DNA of 15,222 nt from Hyphomicrobiales bacterium. GTDB lineage: Bacteria; Pseudomonadota; Alphaproteobacteria; Rhizobiales; Xanthobacteraceae. Below, one piece after another: positions 7,379 through 14,188 of the stretch. The position numbers and the translations under genes are program-made. Position 1 is the stretch's first letter, and each line of letters begins with the position of its first letter. The notes under the pieces are model-generated. The model was given only the letters and a program-made list of their open reading frames with translations, was not told the origin of the DNA and ran no database searches. The stretch lies in assembly GCA_016210825.1 (NCBI GenBank), contig JACQTM010000194.1:1-15222 (forward strand). Reading direction: 5' to 3'.

Positions 7379-10300
7379 ATGGCCAATAATCCCAATAAGG
7401 TAGAGGAATCTGTCGAGAGCGCTTTGTCGGCGATCGACGAAGCCCTCAACCGACGCAATGACGAGCAAACAGCTCCCACCATCACGGTCGAGCCACGACC
7501 GACCAGGCCCACGCCTGCGTCCGACAGCGATCTGTTCCGCACGCTCTCGACCGACGCCAAAAAGGACATTCCGGCTCACCGCCCGGCCAACGACGACCGC
7601 GAGACGATCGGCGACATCCTGCGCGCGATGCAGCCGGCGAGTTCCCGCCCACCCTATCTCATCGCCACCGCTTGCTCGGCTGCCTGGGTTCTTGGCTGCG
7701 CGGTCTTTGCCTTCGCCTATTCGCCGGAATTGCGGGCGGTGCTCACCGCAAGCCCACTTACATCGCCCGCATTCTACGGTCTCATCGCGGTGCTGCTCGC
7801 GCCGGTTGCCTTCTTTTATTCGACCGCGCGCATGATCGTGCGCTCGCGCGAGCTGCACGCGGTCGCCCAGTCGATGGCCCAGGTGGCGATCCGTCTCGCC
7901 GAGCCGGAATCGGCGGCGCGCGACTCCATTGTCACCGTCGGTCAAGCGATCCGCCGTGAAGTCTCCGCCATGGGTGACGGCGTCGAGCGCGCGCTCGCCC
8001 GCGCCGCCGAACTCGAGACCCTCGTTCAGAACGAAGTCTCGGCAATCGAGCGTTCTTACAACAACAACGAGGTGCGCATCCGCGGGCTACTCGAGGACCT
8101 CGCTCGCCAACGCGACATCCTGATCGGCCAGGCCGAGCAGGTTCGCTCGGCCTTAAGCGGCGCGCACACCGACCTTAATCACGACATCAATCAGGTGAGC
8201 GAGATCGTCGCCGGCAAGGTTGATGAGGCCGCGCAGCGCATCACGCGGGCCCTCGCCGAGAAAGGCGAAAACATCACGCACGCACTTTCGCGCGTCGGCG
8301 ACTCGATGATCGATTCGATCAACGAACGCGGTAACAACATGCTCGACCGGCTCGAGCACACCGGCGCGCAGACGACGCACGCGATTTCCGAAGCGAGCGA
8401 CCGGCTGACATCGAGCCTCAACTTCAAGACCGACCATATCGGCGAGGAATTCGCCGAACTTTCCTCCAACCTTTCGCGGATGATGGTCACCAATCTTGAC
8501 AATGTCGCCGAAGGCTTCGCACAGAAATCGACCGCGGTGGTTGAGATGATGGGCGCACGGTCGCGCGAACTGACCGAGTCCATCGTTGATACCTCGAGCC
8601 AGCTCGCGGAAATCATCTCGGTGCGCGCCGAGGAAGTGAACAATACGCTCAAGGCAACCGGCGAATCGCTCGTGCTCGATCTCAGCCTGCGCGGCGGCGA
8701 CGTGGTCTCCAAGCTCGAACAGACCGGCGCGCGCGTCACCGACTCGATCGTCACCCGCGGCGAGAAGGTGAGCGACGGGTTCCGCGAGAACGCCGAGATG
8801 CTCGCCGACTCCGTGACCGCCAGCGGTGGCGCGGTGAAGGACTTACTCGCAGCGCGCTTGCAGGCTTTCGAGGAAATGTTTGCAAAGGGTGGCGCCGAAC
8901 TTGCCGAGAAGATCGGTCACGATTCGACGACGCTCGGTAATCTCATCAACCGGCATCTCGGCGAATTCGACCGCACCGTGAAGACCTATGGCGGCGAATT
9001 AGTTGAGCGCCTTGGCGAGCGCACCCAGGATATCACCGACACAATGCGCACCTATGTCGACAATTTCGACAACCGGGTCACCGCCAAGACCGGCGAGGTC
9101 GCCGACACACTGGATCAGCGCCTCGCGCGTTTCCAGGAGGCGCTCGACAACCGCACCCAGACGCTCAATGACCAGCTCTCCACCCGGGTGATGGACATCG
9201 CGCGAACAATCGGCGAAGGCGGCAAGGAAGTCGTTTCCGCGCTCGACAAGCGCATCAACGATGTCACCGGAACGATCAATGCGCGTAGCGCCAAACTCGT
9301 GGAAACCATTGACCTCAAGGCCGCGGAGATCGACAACACGCTCGGCCTGCGCGCGATGGAGGTCGCCAACAATCTCGACAGCCGTATCGGCCGTTTCGAG
9401 GAGCTTCTGGTCGGCCGCGCCCAGGAAGTTACAAGCCAGATCGAGGTGCGCACCAGGGCGGCCGCCGACGCGCTCAACGCGCGCATGGAGCAGCTCGCCG
9501 AAGCGATCCGGACGAATGCCGGCGACGCCGAGCGCGCGCTGACGGCGCTTTCCCAAGGCGTCAGCGGCCAATTGCAGAGCAGCGCCGACGATGTCGAGCG
9601 TAAGCTTCTTGGCGTGAGCGACCAGGTGGCGCGCAACTTCGTCGGCAAGGCCGATGAGATTTCGACGGCGGTCAACCAGCGCGCCGAGGAGATGACGCGC
9701 ATTCTCGACACAAGCTCGAGCACGCTACTCTCCGCGCTCTCCGACAAGAGCCGGGACTTTACCGGTCAGATCAATCGCGCGACCGAGGAAGCGGTGCACT
9801 CGATCGGCGCGCACGGCTTCGAATTCACCAACACAATGCTCAACAACAGCCACGAGCTGTCGCGAATGATCAATCAGGCGGGCGAGAGCGCGTCGGAGAA
9901 GGTCAATGCCACGCTGAAATCGCTCGAAGAGCAACTCAAGACGGCGATCGAGCAATCGCGCGAGAGCGCGAGCGCCGCGGTGACGGAGATCAGCCAGACG
10001 CAGGCGACGCTGCGTTCCGATGCAACTTCACTGTTCGATCGCCTGCGCGAGGCCAATATCCTGTTGCAGGAAGTGCTCACCGGCACGCACGAGAATATGC
10101 GCGAGCTGGAAAACACGATGGTAACCCGCGTGGGCGAATTTGTCGCCACGATGAAGGATATTACGGAGCGCTCCGGCATCGCCACCGATCAGGTATCGAC
10201 CCACATCAACGCCTTTAACAGCGCGACCTCGAAGGTGTTGGAAGATCTGGGGCAGCTCGCCGTCCAATTCGACTCGCACGGGCGCACGCTCGTTCAAGCG

Positions 10301-11239
10301 GTCGATATGATCGACAAGAGCAACAAGCAGACCGAAGGCTCGGTCAACGAGCGCCGCGAAATGTTCGAGGGACTTGCCATAACCCTCGACACGAGAACCG
10401 GCGATCTCGAGGAGCGCCTCAGACGCTTCTCCGAATTGCTCGACCGCTCGCTGGAGAGCGCCGAAGGCCGCGCCCGCGACATCGCGCGCGTCATCGCCGA
10501 TTCCAGCGTCGGCGGCGTGCAGACCATCGCCCAGCAATTCGAGGCGGTGCGCTCGGCTTCCGAGGAGGAGCGCCGGCGCACGTCGGAAGCCATGCGCAAT
10601 ATCTACGAGCAGGCGACCGGCGATACTCACACGCTGCTGCGTCAAACCACCGAGCGTTTCGCCGAAGTGTTGCTCGGCATGAAGCAGATGGCGAACGACA
10701 TGCAGAACGAGCTCGACGCCACGCGCACCGAATTGCGCCGCGGCATCCTTGAATTGCCGCAGGAGACCGCGGAAAGCGCCGCCCAGATGCGTCGCGTGAT
10801 CGTCGAGCAGATCGAGGCTTTGGCCGAGCTCAACCGCATCGTCGTGCGTCATGGCCGCGGGCTCGATTCCGAGCCGATGCGCCGGCCGATGCGCGAGGAG
10901 CCGCTGGCGCTCGCCACTGTCGGCGGCCGCCCGGTCGGTTCGCGCGGGCTGTCGCGTTCCGATCTCATTGGCTCGCCGCCCTCGCAATCCATGCCCTCGC
11001 GCGGCGAAATGCTGGGCGCGCCGCCACCCCGGCGTACCGAGGTTCCCGCACTTACGCCAGTGCAGCCATCGTCACGTGGTGGCGGCTGGTTGTCGGACCT
11101 TCTGCATCGCGCGTCGCGCGACGACGGGTGTCGCGTGGCGATGACCGGCATTCGCGCGAAGATGCGCGCGGGGACGAGCGTCAGGCGCGTCACACCATTG
11201 AGTCGCTCGACGCTCTCTCGGTCGATATCGCGCGGATGA
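7379..11239 (+). CDS. giant two-TM coiled-coil protein, growth-pole (GPR/RgsE, TipN-like) type; frameshifted near 3' end
   Basis: The frame codes for 1286 residues. An N-terminal cytoplasmic region (1-90) rich in Pro and charge precedes two membrane segments (about 93-114 and 131-151). About 1000 residues of charged heptad-like coiled coil follow, with recurring units such as RxxEVxxxLxxR, MLDRLEHTGAQ and ALDKRINDVTG. This is the architecture of the alphaproteobacterial polar scaffolds TipN (Caulobacter) and GPR/RgsE (Agrobacterium, Sinorhizobium), which organise polar growth and show apolipoprotein-like helical repeats. The assignment rests on architecture only. Residues about 1250-1286 (frame after 11128) turn into Arg/Ser-rich sequence unlike the rest, while the neighbouring frame continues a sensible protein (11128-11535). 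The gene therefore appears broken by a single-base loss (or two-base gain) between the GGWLSDLL codons and 11190. The start ATG has GAGGCGG upstream. Confidence 0.82.
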   Translation: MANNPNKVEESVESALSAIDEALNRRNDEQTAPTITVEPRPTRPTPASDSDLFRTLSTDAKKDIPAHRPANDDRETIGDILRAMQPASSRPPYLIATACSAAWVLGCAVFAFAYSPELRAVLTASPLTSPAFYGLIAVLLAPVAFFYSTARMIVRSRELHAVAQSMAQVAIRLAEPESAARDSIVTVGQAIRREVSAMGDGVERALARAAELETLVQNEVSAIERSYNNNEVRIRGLLEDLARQRDILIGQAEQVRSALSGAHTDLNHDINQVSEIVAGKVDEAAQRITRALAEKGENITHALSRVGDSMIDSINERGNNMLDRLEHTGAQTTHAISEASDRLTSSLNFKTDHIGEEFAELSSNLSRMMVTNLDNVAEGFAQKSTAVVEMMGARSRELTESIVDTSSQLAEIISVRAEEVNNTLKATGESLVLDLSLRGGDVVSKLEQTGARVTDSIVTRGEKVSDGFRENAEMLADSVTASGGAVKDLLAARLQAFEEMFAKGGAELAEKIGHDSTTLGNLINRHLGEFDRTVKTYGGELVERLGERTQDITDTMRTYVDNFDNRVTAKTGEVADTLDQRLARFQEALDNRTQTLNDQLSTRVMDIARTIGEGGKEVVSALDKRINDVTGTINARSAKLVETIDLKAAEIDNTLGLRAMEVANNLDSRIGRFEELLVGRAQEVTSQIEVRTRAAADALNARMEQLAEAIRTNAGDAERALTALSQGVSGQLQSSADDVERKLLGVSDQVARNFVGKADEISTAVNQRAEEMTRILDTSSSTLLSALSDKSRDFTGQINRATEEAVHSIGAHGFEFTNTMLNNSHELSRMINQAGESASEKVNATLKSLEEQLKTAIEQSRESASAAVTEISQTQATLRSDATSLFDRLREANILLQEVLTGTHENMRELENTMVTRVGEFVATMKDITERSGIATDQVSTHINAFNSATSKVLEDLGQLAVQFDSHGRTLVQAVDMIDKSNKQTEGSVNERREMFEGLAITLDTRTGDLEERLRRFSELLDRSLESAEGRARDIARVIADSSVGGVQTIAQQFEAVRSASEEERRRTSEAMRNIYEQATGDTHTLLRQTTERFAEVLLGMKQMANDMQNELDATRTELRRGILELPQETAESAAQMRRVIVEQIEALAELNRIVVRHGRGLDSEPMRRPMREEPLALATVGGRPVGSRGLSRSDLIGSPPSQSMPSRGEMLGAPPPRRTEVPALTPVQPSSRGGGWLSDLLHRASRDDGCRVAMTGIRAKMRAGTSVRRVTPLSRSTLSRSISRG

Positions 11240-11535
11240 TTGATCACGACGCGGCGGCGGAGTTGTGGGATCGCTACAATCGCGGCGAGCGCAACGTCTT
11301 CACCCGCCGCCTTTATACGATCCAGGGACAGAAAACCTTCGAGGAGATCCGCAAGCGCTATCGCTCCGACCGCGAGTTCAAACAGACGGTCGACCGCTAC
11401 ATCGCGGAATTCGAGCGCTTGCTCGACGACGTCTCCAACGACGACCGCGGCCAAGTGGTGGCGCGCACCTATCTCACCTCGGAGACCGGCAAGGTCTACA
11501 CCATGCTCGCCCACGCCGCCGGCCGGTTCGACTAA
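11128..11535 (+). CDS. C-terminal domain of the giant coiled-coil protein, in shifted frame
   Basis: This frame is -1 (equivalently +2) relative to the upstream gene. It reads SREDARGDERQARHTIESLDALSV and then a compact helical domain: MIDHDAAAELWDRYNRGERN, FTRRLYTIQGQKTFEEIRKR, and a final TYLTSETGKVYTMLAHAAGR segment. As I recall, this domain forms the C-terminus of long coiled-coil proteins in Bradyrhizobium-like bacteria, so it most likely belongs to the preceding gene; joined, the protein would be about 1385 residues. It could also be made on its own: an ATG at 11236 overlaps the upstream TGA stop (ATGA), which would allow coupled translation of a 100-residue protein. The GTG at 11128 is only the first start codon in the frame and not a convincing true start. 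The gene converges with the LivM-type permease 37 nt away. Confidence 0.7.
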   Translation: MSRGDDRHSREDARGDERQARHTIESLDALSVDIARMIDHDAAAELWDRYNRGERNVFTRRLYTIQGQKTFEEIRKRYRSDREFKQTVDRYIAEFERLLDDVSNDDRGQVVARTYLTSETGKVYTMLAHAAGRFD

Positions 11536-11572
11536 TTCGCGAATACGACTCGCACATCGGCAGTACCACGTT

Positions 11573-12505
11573 TCAGCTTCGGTATTTTGTCACCACATCC
11601 CTAACCGCAACGAGTCCGCCGGCAATACCTTGTGGGGCGGCAAGAACGACCAGGATTAGCAACACGCCAAACGCCATATAGCGTCCAACGGTCCATTGCG
11701 ATGCGATTTCATCCAAACCGACGAATGCAAACGCGCCTAAGACCGGCCCCAGGAATTGCCGCGTACCACCCAGCACCGTCGCAAGGATCAATTGCGCCGA
11801 AAAAAACCAATAGAGTTGTTCGGGCGTGATCTGGCGTGCCAGTTGTCCGTAAAGACCTCCAGCGAGACCCATAAAAAGTCCAGATATAACGAATGCGTAC
11901 CACCGATACTGCCTAACCGGAATGCCAATGAACGCAGCGCGCGTCTCATTGTCCCGAATTGCCCTCAGCGCCTGCGCGAAGGGCGATTGACTGATTCTCC
12001 AGAGCACAAGCGTGGACACGATGAACGCAGCGACGATCACGTAATAGAATACAGGAATGAAATCGAGGGGCGCATATTCGGCGCCAAGAAGTGTGAGGCG
12101 GGGAATGTACATTGCACCGCCTCCGAGCAAATACAGTCCCCAACCTACTCCACCGAACAGCCTGAACACTGCACCATCGATCACCACCGAGTACACCACC
12201 ATGGAAAACGCGAGTGTCAGGATGGAAAAAAATATCTTCGTCGTGTGGACGCAGAAGGAGCCGATGACAGCGGCAAAAATGGTCGAGCAAAGCATTCCTG
12301 AGAGCAGATAGAGTTCAAAAGATTCGACGTAGGAAAATCTGTAGAGGAATGCACCGGCATAGGCTGACACACCGAAATATGTCGCATGTCCGAGTGAGAG
12401 CGCGCCGGCGGTTCCGTAAAGCAGGTTCAGCGCTAGGCAAGCAATGGCGAAGACTAGCATTTGGGACAGGATCAAAAGTGGGTAAGCAGCGAGCATGGAC
12501 GGCAT
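11573..12505 (-). CDS. LivM-type branched-chain amino acid ABC transporter permease, orphan, start uncertain
   Basis: The 310-residue integral membrane protein has the LivM signature: ALNLLYGTAGALSLGHATYFG (25-45), the cytoplasmic EAA-like loop ALRAIRDNETRAAFIGIPV (179-197), then AFVISGLFMGLAGGLYG (204-220) and LGGTRQFLGPVLGA (245-258). LivM permeases form the membrane channel with LivH, served by ATPases LivG/LivF and a binding protein; none of these is in the window. The first ATG is at 12505 with no Shine-Dalgarno. In the same frame the sequence upstream (to about 12553) encodes a hydrophobic SLYIFLIGGTTSIVLFLM that looks like the family's usual first membrane helix, but no ATG, GTG or TTG precedes it before the frame runs into the cation transporter gene. 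The 5' end may therefore be truncated. Base composition looks lower in GC than the neighbours. Confidence 0.8.
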   Translation of the reverse strand: MPSMLAAYPLLILSQMLVFAIACLALNLLYGTAGALSLGHATYFGVSAYAGAFLYRFSYVESFELYLLSGMLCSTIFAAVIGSFCVHTTKIFFSILTLAFSMVVYSVVIDGAVFRLFGGVGWGLYLLGGGAMYIPRLTLLGAEYAPLDFIPVFYYVIVAAFIVSTLVLWRISQSPFAQALRAIRDNETRAAFIGIPVRQYRWYAFVISGLFMGLAGGLYGQLARQITPEQLYWFFSAQLILATVLGGTRQFLGPVLGAFAFVGLDEIASQWTVGRYMAFGVLLILVVLAAPQGIAGGLVAVRDVVTKYRS

Positions 12506-12557
12506 CAGGAAAAGTACGATGCTCGTCGTCCCCCCTATAAGAAAAATGTAAAGCGAC

Positions 12558-13202
12558 TTAGCCTTGGATGGCAGGTTCGTTCCCCGTCTGTCCAGTACGA
12601 AGCTCTCCGATCGCTTGCTGCATAATTCGAACCGAAGAATACAAGAACAGCCCGGCCATCATCGCCGCCACGATCAGGTCCGGCCACTTGTTCGCCATTC
12701 CCCACACACCTAAAGCTGCGATCATCACAGCCACATTGCCGATTGCGTCGTTCCGGGAGCACAGCCAGATCGACCGGACATTGGCATCGCCGTCCTTATA
12801 TTTCACCAGCAACAGGACGCTAGCGACGTTGGCGCCGAGCGCAAGGAACCCCACAAGTCCCATGACTTCCGCACGAGGAACGCCAAGCACAAGAGCGTGG
12901 TAGGCGGTCCAGCCAAGCACCCCAAGTCCCATCAGGGTGAGGCTCACGCCTTTGGCAAATGCAGCCCAAGCACGCACAGGAACCGAAGCGCCAATGACCG
13001 CAAGGCTAATGCCGTAAGTCAGTGAGTCGCCTAAAAAATCGAGCGCGTCAGCCTGAAGCGCGCGAGAACCGGCTAACGCACCAGCTCCCATCTCCAAGAG
13101 AAACATTCCGGCATTGATACCGATGACGGCCCAAAGCCGACGCTGATAGTCAGCCGACAAGCCCTCAAAGGTCGTGCCGCTCCCGCAGCAATCTACGCCC
13201 AC
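12558..13202 (-). CDS. short CDF-type cation transporter without C-terminal domain
   Basis: The 214-residue protein has about six membrane segments (roughly 22-45, 60-73, 82-104, 113-134, 150-169, 174-194). Its TM2 motif ADALDFLGDS carries Asp55 and Asp59 in the D-xxx-D spacing of the cation diffusion facilitator metal site. The second half-site in TM5 reads RNDAIGNVAV, so D152-xxx-N156 replaces the usual H/D-xxx-D. The cytoplasmic ferredoxin-like domain of normal CDF proteins (about 300 residues) is absent. An N-terminal Cys pair (CC, 5-6) may bind metal. The likely role is export of a divalent metal ion, but the metal is not decidable. The start is GTG, supported by GAGGA about 10 nt upstream. 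The permease follows 52 nt downstream on the same strand. Confidence 0.75.
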   Translation of the reverse strand: MGVDCCGSGTTFEGLSADYQRRLWAVIGINAGMFLLEMGAGALAGSRALQADALDFLGDSLTYGISLAVIGASVPVRAWAAFAKGVSLTLMGLGVLGWTAYHALVLGVPRAEVMGLVGFLALGANVASVLLLVKYKDGDANVRSIWLCSRNDAIGNVAVMIAALGVWGMANKWPDLIVAAMMAGLFLYSSVRIMQQAIGELRTGQTGNEPAIQG

Positions 13203-13347
13203 GATCCGTCCTCGCTGTATGAGAATCTATTTAATCACGGTCGCTGAGTTACACTATCACTGAGGCGCCCTCACCGGCGGTGTCGACGGCGTTGACCCGC
13301 TTGCGCTGCCCAAAACACTCGGTCCGATTATTTATATTGGGACTTGA
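13203..13347. promoter_or_regulatory. upstream region of the cation transporter gene
   Basis: This 145-bp stretch between the tRNA fragment and the cation transporter start must contain the transporter promoter on the minus strand. CTGAG occurs twice at 13244-13262 as a direct, not inverted, repeat. No MerR-type long-spacer promoter or other clear element is visible. The stretch is more AT-rich near 13328-13338 than its surroundings. Confidence 0.25.
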
Positions 13348-13419
13348 TGGTGCGGACGGGAGGGACTCGAACCCACGCGGGGCCGCTCTCAAGGGATTTT
13401 AAATCCCTTTCGTCCACCA
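13348..13419 (-). tRNA. tRNA-Leu(TAA) 3' fragment, probable attachment-site remnant
   Basis: The minus strand carries, in order: the end of a D-loop (GGTGGACGA), a full anticodon arm AGGGA-TTTAAAA-TCCCT with anticodon TAA, a class II variable arm (GCG/CGC), a T-loop TTCGAGT, an acceptor half CGTCCGC, A, and an encoded CCA. The 5' acceptor strand and D-stem are missing: directly upstream is the hepT stop codon (13420-13422). The T-stem also has one mismatch, and one extra C lies before the acceptor strand, so decay is likely. GTGGACG at the fragment's 5' end can pair with the CGTCCGC strand (one wobble), which may be chance. Site-specific elements integrate into tRNA 3' halves and leave such a fragment at one end. 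A functional tRNA is unlikely. Confidence 0.65.
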
Positions 13420-13764
13420 TCACTCTCTAATCTCTGCCGCAATTGCATCGATTGCCGTCTTGAGAAGCGGCAAATCCGCCTGGATAACGTCCCAAATCAC
13501 CTTGTTGGCAATTGTGTGGTACTCATGCCGCAGCACGTTGCCGATACCGGCGATGCTGCGCCATTCGATTTCCGGCCTTGTCGCCTTGAGGTCATCAGGG
13601 AGCCGCCGGGTGGCCTCCGAAATGATTTCAATGGCGCGCTGAACGATAAAACATAGTTCCCAATCGTTCTCGAATTCCGCGAAAGAGCGACCAGCCATTT
13701 TCGCTTGGACGCGCTCGATGGTTTCAAGAATATCCAGGATCGTATGACCGACCCTGCGTGCCAT
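13420..13764 (-). CDS. hepT: HepT-like HEPN-domain toxin (DUF86), RNase family
   Basis: The 114-residue all-helical protein matches the DUF86/HEPN toxins, which cleave RNA or tRNA and are held in check by an MNT-type partner. The family motif R-X4-H-X-Y aligns with GNVLRHEY (75-82): His80 and Tyr82 are kept, but the Arg position is Gly75, and an Arg stands next to the His instead (Arg79). Tyr82 is the residue that MntA AMPylates in studied systems. The start is the ATG at 13764, which shares one base with the mntA stop (TGATG), a form of translational coupling; the in-frame TTG one codon earlier is less likely. The stop directly adjoins the tRNA-Leu fragment. Loss of the Arg could lower activity or mark a variant subfamily. 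Confidence 0.82.
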   Translation of the reverse strand: MARRVGHTILDILETIERVQAKMAGRSFAEFENDWELCFIVQRAIEIISEATRRLPDDLKATRPEIEWRSIAGIGNVLRHEYHTIANKVIWDVIQADLPLLKTAIDAIAAEIRE

Positions 13765-14042
13765 CAAAACACACGCAAGGCAGATTGCTCGATGTCCCGA
13801 CGCAGCATCGGATGCAGGCTGTCGCGGGTCGTCACGTCGACGTCAACACCGAGCCTATCTTCGAGAAACAGCTTGATGCCCACAAGGTCGACCAGTGAAA
13901 ATTTTTTCTTCGGATCGTAATCGACGAACACGTCGAGGTCACTGTCGACCTTCGATTCATCGCGAACGGCGGAGCCGAATAGGTAAAGCGAGGTTGCGCC
14001 GCGCGCCTTTACGGCATCGGCGCAGTCCTTAAGCTTGGCCAT
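13764..14042 (-). CDS. mntA: MntA-like minimal nucleotidyltransferase antitoxin
   Basis: This 92-residue protein has the minimal nucleotidyltransferase signature G-S-X10-D-X-D: Gly23-Ser24 and Asp35/Asp37 in LFGSAVRDESKVDSDLDVFV (21-40), with Asp67 and Asp69 as third-acid candidates. In MntA-HepT pairs this protein AMPylates the toxin's Tyr and inactivates it. The start at 14042 is chosen because the promoter (-10 at 14068-14073) predicts transcription from about 14061, giving a short leader with AGGATCG before this ATG. The ATG at 14060 would make the mRNA leaderless and the TTG at 14096 lies inside the promoter. The hepT gene follows with a TGATG overlap. Confidence 0.83.
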   Translation of the reverse strand: MAKLKDCADAVKARGATSLYLFGSAVRDESKVDSDLDVFVDYDPKKKFSLVDLVGIKLFLEDRLGVDVDVTTRDSLHPMLRRDIEQSALRVF

Positions 14043-14054
14043 TGCTTCGATCCT

Positions 14055-14073
14055 GTTCATGATAATCATTATA
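14055..14073 (-). promoter_or_regulatory. Fur-box-like palindrome overlapping the mntA -10 element
   Basis: GTTCATGATAATCATTATA matches the classical 19-bp Fur box (GATAATGATAATCATTATC) at 16 positions, including 14 in a row (14059-14072). The core ATGAT-A-ATCAT is a perfect dyad. It covers the -10 hexamer and the predicted start of transcription, the ideal place for a repressor. It may also serve autoregulation by the MntA-HepT complex. The match is seen directly; the regulator is inferred. Confidence 0.5.
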
Positions 14074-14096
14074 CCAATTCTTCGACTATTTACCAA
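14068..14096 (-). promoter_or_regulatory. sigma70-type promoter of mntA-hepT
   Basis: On the minus strand TTGGTA (14091-14096) stands 17 nt from a perfect TATAAT (14068-14073). The -35 matches the consensus TTGACA at four of six positions, the -10 fully. Transcription would begin near 14061, a few bases upstream of the mntA coding region. Few other promoters in the window are this clear. Confidence 0.65.
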
Positions 14097-14188
14097 AATG
14101 AGTCTTGCTGCGGACGGGCCGCCTTTAATGCTTACGGCATTCCATCAAGGGAATTTGCACGTCAGATGCATGACGCAACGCGCGCCGG

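Noticed and set aside
8040..10700. Tandem DNA repeats or CRISPR-like array inside the coiled-coil gene
   Set aside because: The periodicity is at the protein level only; DNA units diverge, and there are no identical repeats with spacers.
10028..10987. 319-residue antisense frame opposite the coiled-coil gene
   Set aside because: It mirrors the repetitive charged codons of the real gene; it has no independent start signal or motif.
11100..11190. Programmed -1 frameshift
   Set aside because: No slippery heptamer and no strong downstream pseudoknot could be seen, so a mutation or sequencing error is more likely.
11756..12301. Plus-strand frame opposite the LivM-type permease
   Set aside because: The minus-strand product has the LivM signature; the plus frame is charged and featureless.
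13244..13262. Operator palindrome upstream of the cation transporter
   Set aside because: The two CTGAG units are in direct orientation and the inner bases do not pair.
13415..13440. Complete tRNA-Leu starting at GCGG near 13440
   Set aside because: Only five of seven acceptor pairs form, there is no D-arm, and these bases are the end of the hepT coding sequence.
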